Notes: generated by a model from the letters alone, not told the origin. A stretch of 64,000 bases of DNA from Laburnicola sp. R22_1 (GCA_014281115.1 JACONQ010000009.1:1860001-1924000); one strand, 5' to 3'. Positions 11,914-24,004 are shown, counted from the first letter of the stretch. Translations and numbers: made by a program.

Positions 11914-13125
11914 ATGGCTGCTCCTCACCTGTATCTCGCGCTGGTTCTTCTGCTGCTCTTCTATTTCGTTATCAGCGCCCATTCCGGCCTCGTCCTTGTG
12001 TTACTCTGCGTTTACGTCGGCGGCAGTTACTGCTTCAAGCTGCTCTTCCGCCTGCAGCAACATAGTTCGCATAACCAGATCATCAAGCAGATCATTGCTG
12101 GCAACATGGACTCGAGTGTTCCGGTCAAGAACCGCCCTGGCAGCAAAATCGGCGCGTGGGGGCTCAAGTTCTTCGAGAGCGATCATGACTACGACATTGT
12201 GGGACATCTCGGAGCTGACATGGGTATCTGCGCATTTAGTCACCGTGAGAATGACTCCGTACTCCCTTGAGCCTCCAACAGCTGCTAATGGTTCAGGACG
12301 TCGCATGCAAGATTCGCTACTCAAGCCCAAGGACCGTGCCTTCGTTGTTAAACATGTCCAGCAGGGCGGCGAGCTCGACAGGGTCTTCAAAAAATACTAC
12401 GACATGCTCAAGGACTACAAGATTGTCGATATCAAGAGCAGCCGGGACAGCGGCGAGATGATCGATTCCCCCCGCTATTACATCTTCTTGCTAGGTCTCC
12501 TCGCCATGCAGCTCGGCTGTACCCTCTCGAGGAAGCACCGCCGCTGGATGAAGGCCAACTGGAGCGGATGCCTCTTCATGTATGAGCGGATTGACCAGGC
12601 CAAGATGGCGGCATTTGGATACGAGAACGGGAAGCCACTCAATCTGGGCAGTAAGACGCTCAATCAAAAGATGTTCCTTGCCGTTGGGGATGAAGGTAAT
12701 CAGGGTCCAAGTCACACTACGTCAAAAGCTCACCGTCCTTAGGCATCAATGTCCCCAACAACGCAGTCTGGGTTTCCAGCATGAGGATGCATCTCGACAA
12801 CCAGGTCGCCAAGGCCAAGGGTGCTACAGTCCACAAAGGTGTTGATATCAGCAACATCTTCGCTAAAGAGACTCCCGTCGCTGCCCTGGATGGAGTCGCA
12901 GTGGAGAAAGCTAAGAATGATATGGAGAAAAAGGAAGACGCAGAAAAGACTAAGCAAGCTGTAGCTACGGCTAGCGATGCGAAGATCATGCAATGGGCCC
13001 CTAGCAAAGGTGGAAAGGCTCGCCTTAAAGAGCATGGCGACTTTGGCGTGCAGCCCGAGATCCTGACCACCATGGACATGGCCAAGTTGTTGACAGAGAT
13101 GCTCAAGAACGGCGAATTCAAATAG
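11914..13125 (+). CDS. Membrane-anchored protein of unknown function
   Basis: Three exons: 11914-12244, 12297-12695, 12743-13125; introns of 52 and 47 nt (donors GTGAGA and GTAATC) keep frame; 370 residues. The first 45 residues contain two closely spaced hydrophobic segments (LYLALVLLLLFYFVI and LVLVLLCVYVGG), so the protein is probably anchored in a membrane by a hairpin. The rest is soluble and mixed charged, with another short hydrophobic stretch (YYIFLLGLLAMQLG) near the middle and a Lys/Glu-rich region (about residues 290-320) likely to be helical. I do not recognise the family. It sits in a run of same-strand conserved genes but shares no obvious pathway with them. Confidence 0.72.
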
Positions 13126-13404
13126 GCTGATCAATGGTTGGAACTAGCTGTGGCTACAGTGGTGGCGCACATATGCATGTACGAACTCGCAAAGAGAAAT
13201 ACGATCGCTTTGCTGCGGAAATGGGCTTTGCTTATGTAGATTTATACTAAGAAATATAGTTGAGCCAATTCCTCGACGCAGAGTGAACTGGGGTGCATTA
13301 AATCCGACGCTAAGCCTCTTAAATGCCGTCGCTGGCCTCCCGCCGCCCGAGCTTTTCGTCTGAGCTGCTTCATCGCTCTTTGTCGAGCTTGCATCGCTTA
13401 CAGT

Positions 13405-14745
13405 ATGGCTTCAATCATTGCTCGCAGCAGGCCTACAAGGCGGCCGGTTATCTGTGAAGCTTGCCTGAGCCACTTCGCAGCGTCGCACAAACCTAGACCC
13501 AGTTTACCTCGCCTTTTCTCCTCCGCCACCGCGACCACGAACCCAACGCGCCGTACTCCCCCCGAACGAGCGCGCCGTTTATACCAGTCCGAAATATATG
13601 CGACCCACAATAGCGCTCAAAGGAGTTCAAGGACATACAGCTCCTCGCCCCATTCCCACGACCTTCCTCAGCTTGGGGCTGGATACACCCAGCTAGAACA
13701 TCGACGCCTCGTATCCCTCTCCGGCCCCGACGCGGTGAAGTTTTTGCAAGGCCTGGTAACCAACAATGTCGACCCAAATCGCCAAACCCCGTTTTACTCG
13801 GCATTTCTCGACGCGCGAGGTAGAGTGCTGTGGGATGTGTTCGTCTGGACATCCCCAAGCCTCGTAGCCCGGGAAGGCAATTGGGCTTGTTACATCGAGG
13901 TGGATGGTGGAGAAACTGAGGCTTTAGTAAACCATCTGCGACGGCACAAACTCAGGAGCAAAATCAATATTGCGCTGCCTGAAGAGGACGAGGTGAGCGT
14001 GTGGGCTGCATGGAGCGACCCTGAGACAATGGTCGACCTGGGAGACACAAGCCTCCCTGATCCTCGTTTCCTCGGCTCCGAAATGGCACTTCGCCGCTTT
14101 CTTGTTGAAGGCAAACGGCATGACGGAAACGTTGAATACTTTGCTGGCAAGGACAACTTCTCAGAGAGACCCTCCGCTGAGTACCATCTGCTCCGCTATA
14201 TGTACGGCATTGCCGAAGGACCCAGAGAGATTCCCAGGGAGAGCGCACTGCCCATGGAATATAACATCGACCTCAGCCAAGGCATCGATTTCAAGAAGGG
14301 ATGCTACGTAGGTCAAGAGCTCACAATCCGCACCAAGCACACGGGCGTGGTACGCAAGCGGGTACTCCCGGTTCAACTCTATGACACCGACCCGCTGCCG
14401 TCGACTGCTTTCCGATTCCCTTCGGTTGGATCTGATCAACCCGCATGGGACATTACGGAAAGCGGCGCCGAGATCAAACAATTAGATGAGCAGGGTAGCA
14501 TCAAGAAGGGGAGAGCCGCCGGCAAGCTTCTAACGACAATGGGCAATGTAGGGCTTGCGCTGTGCAGGCTGGAGATGATGACTAGCATGAAGGTTAGTGC
14601 AGAGGGCGGCACCTGGAAGCCAGGCATGGAGTTTGGTATTCCGAATGTGGAAACTGGACAAGTTAAAAAGGTCAAGCCTCTTGTGAGGGATGCTTTCAGG
14701 ACGAGGGAAAGGGATATATGGGACAAGAATCGCTCCAGGATATAG
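13405..14745 (+). CDS. IBA57: IBA57/CAF17-type mitochondrial iron-sulfur assembly factor
   Basis: A single uninterrupted frame of 446 residues from the ATG at 13405. The N-terminus is rich in Arg, Ser and Thr with few acidic residues, as expected of a mitochondrial presequence. The signature of the YgfZ/IBA57 group, KGCYVGQE, is present near residue 300 within the aminomethyltransferase-like (GcvT) fold, preceded by the conserved SGPDAVKFLQG-type segment near the start of the mature protein. In yeast and animals IBA57 acts with the ISA proteins in the matrix to make [4Fe-4S] clusters for aconitase, lipoate synthase and respiratory complexes. The next gene starts about 250 bp downstream on the same strand. 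The family assignment is secure; activity is inferred. Confidence 0.9.
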   Translation: MASIIARSRPTRRPVICEACLSHFAASHKPRPSLPRLFSSATATTNPTRRTPPERARRLYQSEIYATHNSAQRSSRTYSSSPHSHDLPQLGAGYTQLEHRRLVSLSGPDAVKFLQGLVTNNVDPNRQTPFYSAFLDARGRVLWDVFVWTSPSLVAREGNWACYIEVDGGETEALVNHLRRHKLRSKINIALPEEDEVSVWAAWSDPETMVDLGDTSLPDPRFLGSEMALRRFLVEGKRHDGNVEYFAGKDNFSERPSAEYHLLRYMYGIAEGPREIPRESALPMEYNIDLSQGIDFKKGCYVGQELTIRTKHTGVVRKRVLPVQLYDTDPLPSTAFRFPSVGSDQPAWDITESGAEIKQLDEQGSIKKGRAAGKLLTTMGNVGLALCRLEMMTSMKVSAEGGTWKPGMEFGIPNVETGQVKKVKPLVRDAFRTRERDIWDKNRSRI

Positions 14746-14995
14746 CGCAGCAATTGGGACAAGGAATTCACACATGGGGCTGTGCAATTGTCCAGGTGCC
14801 CACATGTGCAGGTGCAGGTGTGGCTGAGTGCACGTGACGTCACCCACCTCTATGTTTCATGTCCTATTCCCTCGGAACCTCATCATTCACGCTTCGCCTA
14901 CACATACTCCTCAAACATATGACTGCATAGTGTCCTACCCCGACAGAGTTCCCTACGCTTATTGATAGGAAAACATCCACCTCTATAGACCCACC

Positions 14996-16141
14996 ATGGC
15001 GGCCATCATACCCACAACCTCAACCAGCCAATCCCCCATCTCCAGATTCATTTCCAAACTCCGCTCAAAGCGCTCCTCTAAAAGGACTTCACAACCCATG
15101 CCACAAGGCCCCCGACCTCCACTTATCCCCTGTCCCCTCCCCCTAGTCCTACCCGAGCACCAACTCGCCCTCTCCCGCCTAGGCTGGACAACAGTTACAC
15201 TTCCCCCCTCCAGCCCAAACGCCACATCCCCCGGTCCGCATCCCCTCCAATCCGCATATGAAGACCTATTCCGCGCCGCGCAAGCCTTTTTCGATTCCCC
15301 CGCCGAGGAGAAAGCCAAGTGGAAGCACCGTCTCGGCAGTGAAGAGGGGTGGTCTAAGATCCCTGGCGAGAAAGAATTCATCACGCTACGCACGTTGAGT
15401 TGTACACCTGATGTGCTCAAGGGGCCTGCGAAGCGGTACTGGGATTTAATGGGCGCTCATTTATCTTCCACCCTAGGTCGGATATCTACCTCTTTGAACC
15501 TCCCCGCTGGCGACGATGAGGGCCTAAGGAAGTTTGTGGGTCTGTGTGCACACATGGGTGTCGAGGAGAAGGATAAAACGGCGACCATGTTGCGGATTTT
15601 CCGGTATGAGGCGTGGGAAGCAAAAGTAGTTGCCGAGGCGCATGCGGATTTGGGGCTCTTGAGTGCGGTGGTGGGCGATGTACCGGGGCTTGAAACTTGG
15701 GATGGACAGGCGTTTTTCGATGTCGAGAGAAGGTATGCGGGGAGAGAGGCTACTGTTCTTGTAGGCCGGCAGCTTGAGCGCTTTTCCAACTTTCGGTATC
15801 CCGCGGGGACGCATCGTGTTGTGTCGTATGGCGAGGAACAGCGAGCGTGGCTGAAGCGGAAAGATGGACGGGAAAAGAAGTATAGAAATAGTATTGTGTT
15901 TGTGCTGAGGGCGCATGAACCGGTGCTTGTGGAGTCGGAGGCGTTGGAGACGGATGTCACGGGGAAGTGGGAGGAGGGTGTGAGTGGGGTGACGGCGGGG
16001 ACGTTGTATGAACAGATTCGGGGGAAACATTTTAATATTAATATTTCGATTGAGGAGAGGGAGAGACAGAGGCGGAGGTTTTTAGAAAAGCAGGGTGGCG
16101 GTGAGACGAAGAAGCAAGATGTTACTGCGGCGGCGGGGTGA
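14996..16141 (+). CDS. 2-oxoglutarate/Fe(II) oxygenase-like protein
   Basis: A single exon of 381 residues starting at the ATG at 14996 (CACCATGGC context). The middle resembles isopenicillin N synthase-type dioxygenases: an N-terminal segment with PL..YEDLFRAAQAFFD, then a candidate metal triad formed by HAD in EAHADLG and a distal His in GTHRVV, with a possible 2-oxoglutarate-binding Arg shortly after (FVLRAHE). The Trp and Gly pattern between them (GLETWDG) is also typical. The N-terminal 40 residues are basic and Ser-rich, and the C-terminal 40 are charged; both are probably disordered. Substrate unknown. It is not part of an evident biosynthetic cluster here. Confidence 0.75.
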   Translation: MAAIIPTTSTSQSPISRFISKLRSKRSSKRTSQPMPQGPRPPLIPCPLPLVLPEHQLALSRLGWTTVTLPPSSPNATSPGPHPLQSAYEDLFRAAQAFFDSPAEEKAKWKHRLGSEEGWSKIPGEKEFITLRTLSCTPDVLKGPAKRYWDLMGAHLSSTLGRISTSLNLPAGDDEGLRKFVGLCAHMGVEEKDKTATMLRIFRYEAWEAKVVAEAHADLGLLSAVVGDVPGLETWDGQAFFDVERRYAGREATVLVGRQLERFSNFRYPAGTHRVVSYGEEQRAWLKRKDGREKKYRNSIVFVLRAHEPVLVESEALETDVTGKWEEGVSGVTAGTLYEQIRGKHFNINISIEERERQRRRFLEKQGGGETKKQDVTAAAG

Positions 16142-16208
16142 TGAGATACGGTAATATGCGATACGATGCTATTGAAATTGTGCCTCCTTTTCTAATCGAA
16201 CCTAAGAT

Positions 16209-18400
16209 TCACCCAACATGCGGAAAAAATTCTGTCCATTCCACCGTCTTATAAACTCTGGCATCCACCGCTCTCAACCCCGCCAAGCTCTCCACCAGTA
16301 CATATGGCCTCGCAAACAGATAGCGTGTGGCACTCATTACCGCCATCATCCATAGCGCAACTGTAGGTACGGATAATACCGCATTAGCAGCCCACTTCAG
16401 ACATCGCATAGCGTTGTTGGATGACGGGGAATTTTCTATTCGAGCTGAGAGTTGTGGCAGGGGGTCGTGTAGAACCAGCATAACAAGAAACGGTGCGGCG
16501 AGCATGCTGATGGTGGAGGAAAGCCAGAGGTAGTATTCGATGCGGGTGGGAAAGTGAGTGGGGGATAGGGCAAGGAGGTGCAATGCGCCGTATATGATGC
16601 TTACGACGATATATGTCTATAGTTATTGAACGGTCAGTGGGATAAGATCATACGGAAGGGTGCCGGCTATTACTGCGGCGAACGTGAGCACATACCCGTA
16701 TTTGTCGATGCGTGAAGACTTCCCCGGAATCAGTGATATCCAACGTATCGAGACCTTCTACGGTGAGGTCACTGCGTACAGGTACTGTGAACTTCTTCCC
16801 GGCATTGACATATCTCTTCGTATCCTCACCGACACTCACTTCCTCTTCGCTGTAGTACATATGTATGTTTTGCGATTTTAAAAGCTGCAGTGCGCGGTTT
16901 GCGCGCTCGACTTGTGCAAGATACTGCGGAGCTTCGGGGTCGAACTTCTTTATCGTATCTTTTTTCGATACCCTATGCCTGGGTTTCATGTCGAACTCAA
17001 AGAGGAGCTTCGACCAGTATATCGTGGTAGCGTGGCGCGTGAGCGGCTTGGGCGAGTTAGTGATCGTCGACGGATCGATGAGCGGCGAACTGCACGCGCA
17101 TTTAACAATACTTTTAGCGTGCTATTGGAATGTCAGTGTTATAAAATACTAGGATAAAAGTGTGAGTACAACGTGTTATACCAAGATAAGCAGTACCAAG
17201 GCCAAGTGTACTCAAACTTTTGTCCTGTAACTGCGTTTCTCAAACAACATCAGGGAATTGATTCATACCGGAAAGAGTGCACTTGAGGTAACATCTCTGC
17301 CGTTCAAAGCAAACAACGCCCCCATGTCCCTTCCCTCCCGACTCTCAATTACGATCGGCTCCCCTACATCATACCCCTTTTGAAACCAGACCGCGTAGAT
17401 TGCAAAAGCGTAGAGCACATGCGCTAGAACATGCACCTCCAGTGTTGTAATCGGCAACTTCGCGGCCGCGCGTGCAATTATTTGCACAAAGAACCAGCCT
17501 GCTTGAAGGCATACAAGCGCTTTGGCGATACTGTCGGCTTTAGATTTGTCGGAGATAGCGGAGGAAGAGACAGGAGGGATAATGTTGAGGCGGAGAAGGA
17601 GGAGAATGCCAGCCGGGGTCAAGGTGAGTGGGGGTAAGTTGGAATGGGGGGAGGGGAGGGCGTAGCCGCCTGAGAGGGCGAAGAAGGAGTGGGATAGGGT
17701 CCAGGCTTCCATGGGAGTGTCGGATTGGAATCGTAGTTGCTCTCTTGATGGCTCATGGATGGAGCATGTTGACAGGGAAGGTGAATCCGAGGCAGTGACC
17801 ACGGGCGGTGAGTCCTGACCGTCATCTCCCACGCCCACATTTTCGACTTCATAAGCACTCGTTGCTGGCTCCTCTTCTTGATTTGGGCTGACCGCAACTG
17901 CACTTCTCTTATCGCAAACAAGGCACGTAGCCTTACCTTGCGTTTCGCCTTCTTTACCACCCTCACTGTCCTTTTGTATCTTCCTGTTTATTTGGTCCAT
18001 CAATTGCTTGGCAACCCGCAACTGCTCCCAAGCACACCAAAGTACCAGCTCAGGCATAATTACCGCAATGCCCATCCATATCAATCGATGCCCTAGTCTC
18101 CTCCACGCGCTCCTCCCGGTCGGCACATTAGGATGGTAAGCCGTCCATGCACACAGCGACAGCGTGGTCACACAGGATAGGAGGAGATCGAATGTTCCAC
18201 GATTCTGCGGGCTGCTTTGCCAGCCCACTTTTGGTGGTGGGACTTCTCGAACATTTCTGTGCGGGAGCGCTGTGCTGATGGAAGTGACGCTGAAGAAGAG
18301 GAGGACTGGAATTTGCGTAAATTATGGGTACTGTAAAGACGGTCATCTTTCGTGGAGAGGCACTACCTTGCATATATCGATGGCAACGCAGGACAAACAT
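16209..18400 (-). CDS. Fungal polytopic membrane protein of unknown function
   Basis: Five exons on the minus strand: 18400-18367, 18305-17269, 17121-16840, 16757-16674, 16616-16209; 614 residues. The 34-nt first exon joins exon 2 to form a signal peptide (core VLLFFSVTSIST). Exon 2 encodes several membrane helices, a Ser/Glu-rich loop, and the motif KGYDVGEPIVI. Exons 3-5 carry a soluble stretch with YLAQVERANRALQL, then a helix spliced across the fourth intron (GYVLTFAA joined to TYIVVSIIYG) and two more helices before the C-terminus VEWTEFFPHVG. This pattern resembles a widespread family of fungal membrane proteins without known role. The third-intron (16758-16839) and fourth-intron (16617-16673) boundaries are my best in-phase choice; the 147-nt second intron (17122-17268) could hide a small exon. 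Confidence 0.72.
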
Positions 18401-19215
18401 TGCGTAGTAGACTCTGTGGCAAGCTCATAGGTCGACAGACTTTATTCCTTGCTGAATATTTGAGATGAAGTTTGACCTCACATTGAACTGTGAGGCAATT
18501 TACTGAACATTGAATAAAAAACAGCAGGAAAAGGTCTTCGTTGTAGCCTGACAGAAGAGGGCTATGCAGAGTGGCTAAGCGCCCACCACAATGGTTCACA
18601 GGGGTTACGCCGCACATAGTTTGTCAAGCGACATGGGCGGCTAGTGAAACTTGGGCGTACTAGGGTGTGCAGCGCAGCACGACAAAACAATTTGTAGCGA
18701 GTGCTTCGTGGCGTGAAATTGGCGCAGTGTTGTTAATAATCGCTTTCATCACACGTACTGTATAGTCTAAGGCGCAAATGTAAAAAGTTAATCAAGGTTA
18801 GCTGATCGCCTCCACCAACTTTGATCACCTGTCTAGACTATGCTACAAGTTTTGTGTTCATGCTATCTATTGTTATCTAATCCCAGCTGGCTCAAGCATG
18901 CGCAGGTTCTGATGGCCGAAATATACATAAAATGTTGGGCTGGATAAATAGACACAGGAGTTATGGAGAATGATCCAAGCGAACATAGAAGTTTTGGAGA
19001 ACGAACGAGCGAAGTTTAAGAAGTAATAACGGCAGCTCGGTTTGAGAGAAAGTGCAAGCCGCGGGAGAACGCTTTAGGGCTTCGTTTAGGTATATAGGCG
19101 CAAATTACAGATGATGTGGTATTACAAACAAGGCTGGAGGGGGATTGTAGAATCAATAATCGCGGTGCGCCGTCGAGACAAAAAAAAAGCCGATGTCAAA
19201 AACAGAAGAAATTCC
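18401..19215. other. Intergenic region with nothing recognisable
   Basis: About 815 bp upstream of the membrane-protein gene and downstream of the DUF4112 gene. It is moderately AT-rich. I see no open frame of note, no repeat and no RNA gene. Confidence 0.5.
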
Positions 19216-20061
19216 TCAGCGCCGGCTGCTCCTCGTGTCATTCCGACTCGGTCTGTCATGTCGCGATCTGTGGGTGTCATGTCGAGGGAGTCCCTGTTCC
19301 TCGTCTGCAATCCTGCCGCGTCGACCACCGTATGCGCGTGTTGGCGGTTGCACGTCGTCGTGACGGCCGTCATAAATGTTGCGGCGGTCGTCTTCGTCGT
19401 CGGAAAAGTCTACGTAAACAGTAGCAGGTGATGGTTGGTGCTTCATCTGTTCCTCCTGCTCAACAAGCTGCTTCGGTTTATATTTCTTGTCGAGATGCTC
19501 CTCCAAGAGTCGCACATTCTTTGAATTCGCCCTGAACCCCGCATCGGCAAGATCGCCAACAATGGGAATCAGACCGATGAAAAAGTCGATGATCAAATTG
19601 ATACACATCAAAACCAGAATGGTCCCCGGGAGACCACCCTCAATCTTGGTCATCTTTTTAACAAGCTTAGCAGCAAGCGCAAAGTCGAGGGCGTCGCCAA
19701 TGGCTGGAATTATGCCAATGACAGAAGACCAGCCGAAGCGGACACCGAAAATGCTGAAGAGACAGCAGTCGAGCCTATAGGCAGTCCTGCGAGACCGGGC
19801 CAGAATGTTGGCATCGTTCTCGGGGATGTAGGCGGGGACTTGCTTCTTGACTTTTTTCGTCTTCCCTGGCTTCCTGGGATGGGGAATTTCTTCGTAGAAG
19901 GGATCCTGATGCGGTTAGTTTGTGCGATGATGAGGGTACCTTGATAGAGGAATAACGACCAGACTACTTACATATGATGAGAGGGTCTTCTTGTCCTTGT
20001 ACTTGTTCATCTCTTTCGTCAGCATCTTCCTCGCCGCGTACTTTGCGACGACTCCTGCCAT
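19216..20061 (-). CDS. DUF4112 family protein
   Basis: Two exons, 20061-19972 and 19905-19216, split by a 66-nt intron with donor GTAAGT; 259 residues. The ATG at 20061 gives a short basic N-terminus, then a basic linker (about residues 40-55) and the two-part hydrophobic core of DUF4112: one segment ending SVIGIIPAIGDALDFALA and a second, ILVLMCINLIIDFFIGLIPIVG in two pieces, with the paired IPxxGD motifs typical of the family. The C-terminal 90 residues are polar, rich in Arg, Asp and His, and probably disordered. Members occur in fungi and bacteria and are thought to be small membrane proteins, but no activity is established. The gene is read divergently from DCP2. Confidence 0.83.
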
Positions 20062-20787
20062 GACTGCGGCGTTGTTGTTCTCTGAAAAGCGACGGGATGG
20101 AAAATTGATGGATTTGATACACGACAGTCAGGCAGCTCTTATACAGCTATCATGCACAGACAGGCCTGTGGGAAGGATTGAGTGGGCGGGTGTCTCGACG
20201 TGATGTGGAGCTGCCCGGGCGGTTGGCGGGCGGCTCCTGTCGTCTGAAACCGAAGCGGGCGCGACGCTGCTATGTATAGTGGGCGCGGGCGGATGTGGGC
20301 AAGCAGAAGGCGGTTTCAGGCGCTGGACGACAAGAAGACAGAGGGCAAGCCAGCGGCTTTATTACATCAAACACACGCAGGCGGTGTGCTGGCGGCGATG
20401 ATTGCCAGACTTGATTCCGGCCGAGGCGCCTTCAGACGTCATGCGCGCACAAGTTTCATCCCGCCACAGGCTAGCTGCGCCACACGACGTTGCGCCACAC
20501 GTCGCTTTCCACAACACGACACATTCCGCGCCTGGCATCCGCCCACCTTTACCCGTCCGCCGTCCACCCGTCCCCTACGCGCTTTCACGTGCCTATTTCT
20601 CTCACATTCCTTGCGCGGCTGACCCTCGCCGCCGTCCAGACGCCCCTCTCGCTCACCCGCACCCTCGCATTGAGTATTCTCAGTATTGTGCGCTCGCCCT
20701 CGGCGACACAGCTCCGCAGAGCTCCCCACACGACCTCCGGCCCACGCTGCCCACACGGCATGCTGCGCGACACCGGCCAGGCCCACC
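20062..20787. promoter_or_regulatory. Divergent promoter region (DUF4112 gene / DCP2)
   Basis: About 725 bp, GC-rich toward the DCP2 side with many CAC/CGC tracts just before its ATG. It presumably contains both promoters and the long leader of DCP2. Open frames here overlap on both strands and look accidental. Confidence 0.5.
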
Positions 20788-23700
20788 ATGACGACCACCA
20801 AACAAAACCTACTTGACTGGCTCGACGACCTGTGCGTCCGCTTCATCGTCAACCTGCCCCACGAGGAACTGCAGTCTGTCGAGCGCATCTGCTTCCAGAT
20901 CGAGGAGGCGCAATGGTTCTACGAAGACTTCATCCGCCCGCTGGACCCCAGCCTGCCGTCCATGAACCTGCGCGTCTTCTCTCAGCGCATGTTCCAGCAT
21001 TGCCCGCTCTTCGCAGGCTTTTCCGAAGACCACCACGCCGAAGCCTACCAGCACTTCTTGCAGTACAAGACGCGCGTGCCGGTTCGTGGTGCCATTATGC
21101 TGAACGACGACATGACCCATGCCGTGCTGGTAAAAGGTTGGAAGAAGGGCGCAAAATGGAGTTTTCCTAGAGGAAAGATCAACAAGGACGAGCCTGATCT
21201 GGAATGCGCCATCAGGGAGGTCTACGAAGAGACGGGCTACCATCTGAAGGAGGCTGGCTTGGTGCCACCGGAGAGCGAGGTGAAGAGCATCCCGGTCAAT
21301 ATGCGCGAACAGAGCATGCTGCTGTATGTCTTCCGCGGCGTGCCCATGGACACCAATTTTGAGCCGCGCACAAGGAAGGAAATTTCGGTAAGTGCTGTGC
21401 ACAGGGCCTGGGGGGTGCATCAGCTAATGTGAGCAGAAAATCGACTGGTACAAGCTCAGCGACCTCCCGACCCTCAAGCGTAAGAACCAGGTCCAGCAGG
21501 GCACTGGCCAGGATCTGCTCAAGGACAACAGCTTCTACATGGTCGCGCCTTTCCTCGGTCCTCTCAAGGCGTGGATCAAGCTGCAAAGGAAGCAGGACAG
21601 GCAGAGGACGCAGCCCGGACCGCATCGAGCACCACCATCTGCCGCAGGCGTCACGGAATCGGAAGGCTTGGAGGCAGACATGGGCGAGACGACGGCTGAC
21701 GAGGCTGCCGTTCCCGAGAGGTTGCCGGAGGACGTGGGTTTCGCAGCGCTGGTTGCCAATCTAGGGAGAGGTCACCGTGCCAGTGATACACTACCCGAGG
21801 TCTCTGGGCATGCACAAACGCAACAAGTCGATGCCGCGACGGAACTCAAGCATTTGCTAAACGTCGGCGGTGGCTTTGCATCCCAAGCTCAGCCGGTCGA
21901 AACACCTCCGCCAGCACAGGCTCCGTCATCAAACCCCCTACTCGCAATGCTGCATGGAAGTAACAGGCCTGCTCCACCATCCGTACACCAACCCAGAACC
22001 CCTTTCGAACGGCTTTTGTTGCATCCTCAACCTCCACAAAGCCCACACGGCCAACATCACCCGAGACCGCCGCATTTCGAGCAGATGCAACCGCCGCCTC
22101 CGTTTCCCTTCCACCAACCGCACGGGATGCCTTTCCATGGTCCACAGGACTCGTATGTCTCCTTTCAACAGCACAACAGTTTTCCTCCGCCGCCTCCGCG
22201 TCACTTCCTACCTCCACCTCCTCGTCATGTCGAAGCCGCCTTTCCGGACCACGCGCCGAACATGCAGCAAACGTTCAACCCGCAAGCCCCCCGGCCGTAT
22301 CAACGCACAGGGGATCCGCAATTTACGAAATCACCACAAGCTCCTGGCCCCCATGGTCCTGCGATCCCGCCAGCTTCGGAGCTTCCTCCACCAAAACTCA
22401 CAGCACATACGCTAGGCTTGTTGAATGCATTCAAATTGAACGAAAAACCCGCCCACTCGCCCCCAATCGCGGAAATGCAGCCATTACAAAGCCTTGAAGC
22501 GACACCAATAGCGACGCACCCGCCACTATCGCATCTACAGCCCGACTCGTATGCCTCGCCCCCGGCTCTTCCGAATATTCGTCCTTACGCTCCGAGTCCA
22601 CCTACTTTCCACTCGCCTCCGCCGGTTGCAAACTTCCAGCCTGTACAGCCAAAACCGCGAAATGCCCACCAAGATTCTCTACTAAATCTGTTCCGATCTC
22701 CGTCGATTACTGCTGCTACTCCTCCGCCACAGAGGACCCCAGAACAGCCAGTAGAATTATCAGCCTACCCGTCGACGCCTGGTAACGTCAAGATGAACAA
22801 CAAGACCGGGACTGGCCCGCCCATGCCTGTTATGAGCGCGAAACCAAACTTACTTGATGCGTCCGGCATGCAACAGAAGCCAGGTCTGACATCAGCCACC
22901 GTTCGTGGACCGATCAATGCACCAGACTTTGCGACTGTGAAGAAGAATGCCCATTATCCCCTCAATGGACATTCTCGGGGACCGTCACCTGCCCAACCAA
23001 CGCCGGAGCAAAAGGTTTTCGTCCCACAGCAGATCCTCAGACGCGATGGCTCAGTTCCAAGGCCAAATGGACTGGCAGCAGCGCCCAATCGGAGTTCGAA
23101 CGCAAGCCCGGCTACAGTGGTACCTCCAGCAGCAGCTTTCAAGCCACAGATTCTGAAGCGGCCACAGCAGTTTGCTGGCGAAGAATCAATTCCCAGACCT
23201 TCAGCACATACGCAGGGCCTGTTGGAATTGTTCAAGGGTCAGGCTTCTCCTCAGCCCCAAACCATACAGGCAGCGGCTGCTCCATCACGATCACCGGTCG
23301 TTGACCCTAGCGGCGCCGATGTGCTTCAAGCCTCGCTCGGATCCAGCTCGAATCCCACTATATCCGGTGGGAATTTACCGAACAGCGTACCCAGGCCACC
23401 ATCGACTTCCGGCTTTACAGATATTTCTTGGAAGAACAAAGGCCCTGCAGGCTCCGTAGCTCAGGCACCGGCTTCGCTCGAACGCAAAGACAATCTTCCA
23501 TCAGACCAGAAGAATGCGCTGCTGTCACTCTTCGGCAAGCCATCTGCGCCACTTACAGCATCACCAACTCAAGTCTCCAGGTCTCCGCTGGTGCCAGCAG
23601 CTACAAGCCCTGTCCCACCAGCTCGTTCGCCCCAGCCACCGACGCCGAAGACCTTCGTGTCCGGCGTCATAAGCCCCGTGAGCCCTCTTCCGGGAAGCCA

Positions 23701-24004
23701 GATCGAGAGCCCTGCGAATCTCAATTCCAGATCACGCATCTCAAGCCTTGGAGATGTGATACCCCCGAGTATCGTAATTCCCCCGACTAGTGCGCCAACA
23801 TCCCTGCCCCAGAATCCGCTGGCACAAAGGAACGCATTTGGCGGATCACTGGACGATGGCTTAAATAGCGCTGCATCCGCTCTTTCGGAGTTAGGAATCG
23901 ACAAGGGAAAGAGCAAAGGCGGTACTGAGAGTTGTGGCAAGAGTCCAGTTGATAAGACTTTCTTGCTGGGCTTTTTGAATGAGGTCGCCAGGAAGGGTCG
24001 TTGA
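20788..24004 (+). CDS. DCP2: mRNA-decapping enzyme subunit 2 (DCP2)
   Basis: Two exons, 20788-21387 and 21437-24004, with a 49-nt intron (GTAAGT...GCAG); 1055 residues. The first 90 residues form the all-helical regulatory domain that binds DCP1, followed by a Nudix domain whose box spans residues 129-151 and includes REVYEETG with the metal-binding Glu residues. Box B continues after the intron (KIDWYKLSDLP). DCP2 removes the 5' cap of mRNA in cytosolic decay. From about residue 260 the protein is a very long Pro/Gln/Ser-rich tail. It contains at least six short leucine motifs: LLAML (about 366), LLNAF (about 525), LLNLF (about 613), LLELF (about 792), LLSLF (about 893) and LLGFL (about 1041). 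They resemble the helical leucine-rich motifs that recruit EDC3-type partners in yeasts. Confidence 0.93.

Noticed and set aside
17122..17268. Possible extra small exon inside the 147-nt intron (starts GACAAAAGT)
   Set aside because: The peptide looks plausible, but no pair of splice sites joins it to both neighbours in frame without a stop.
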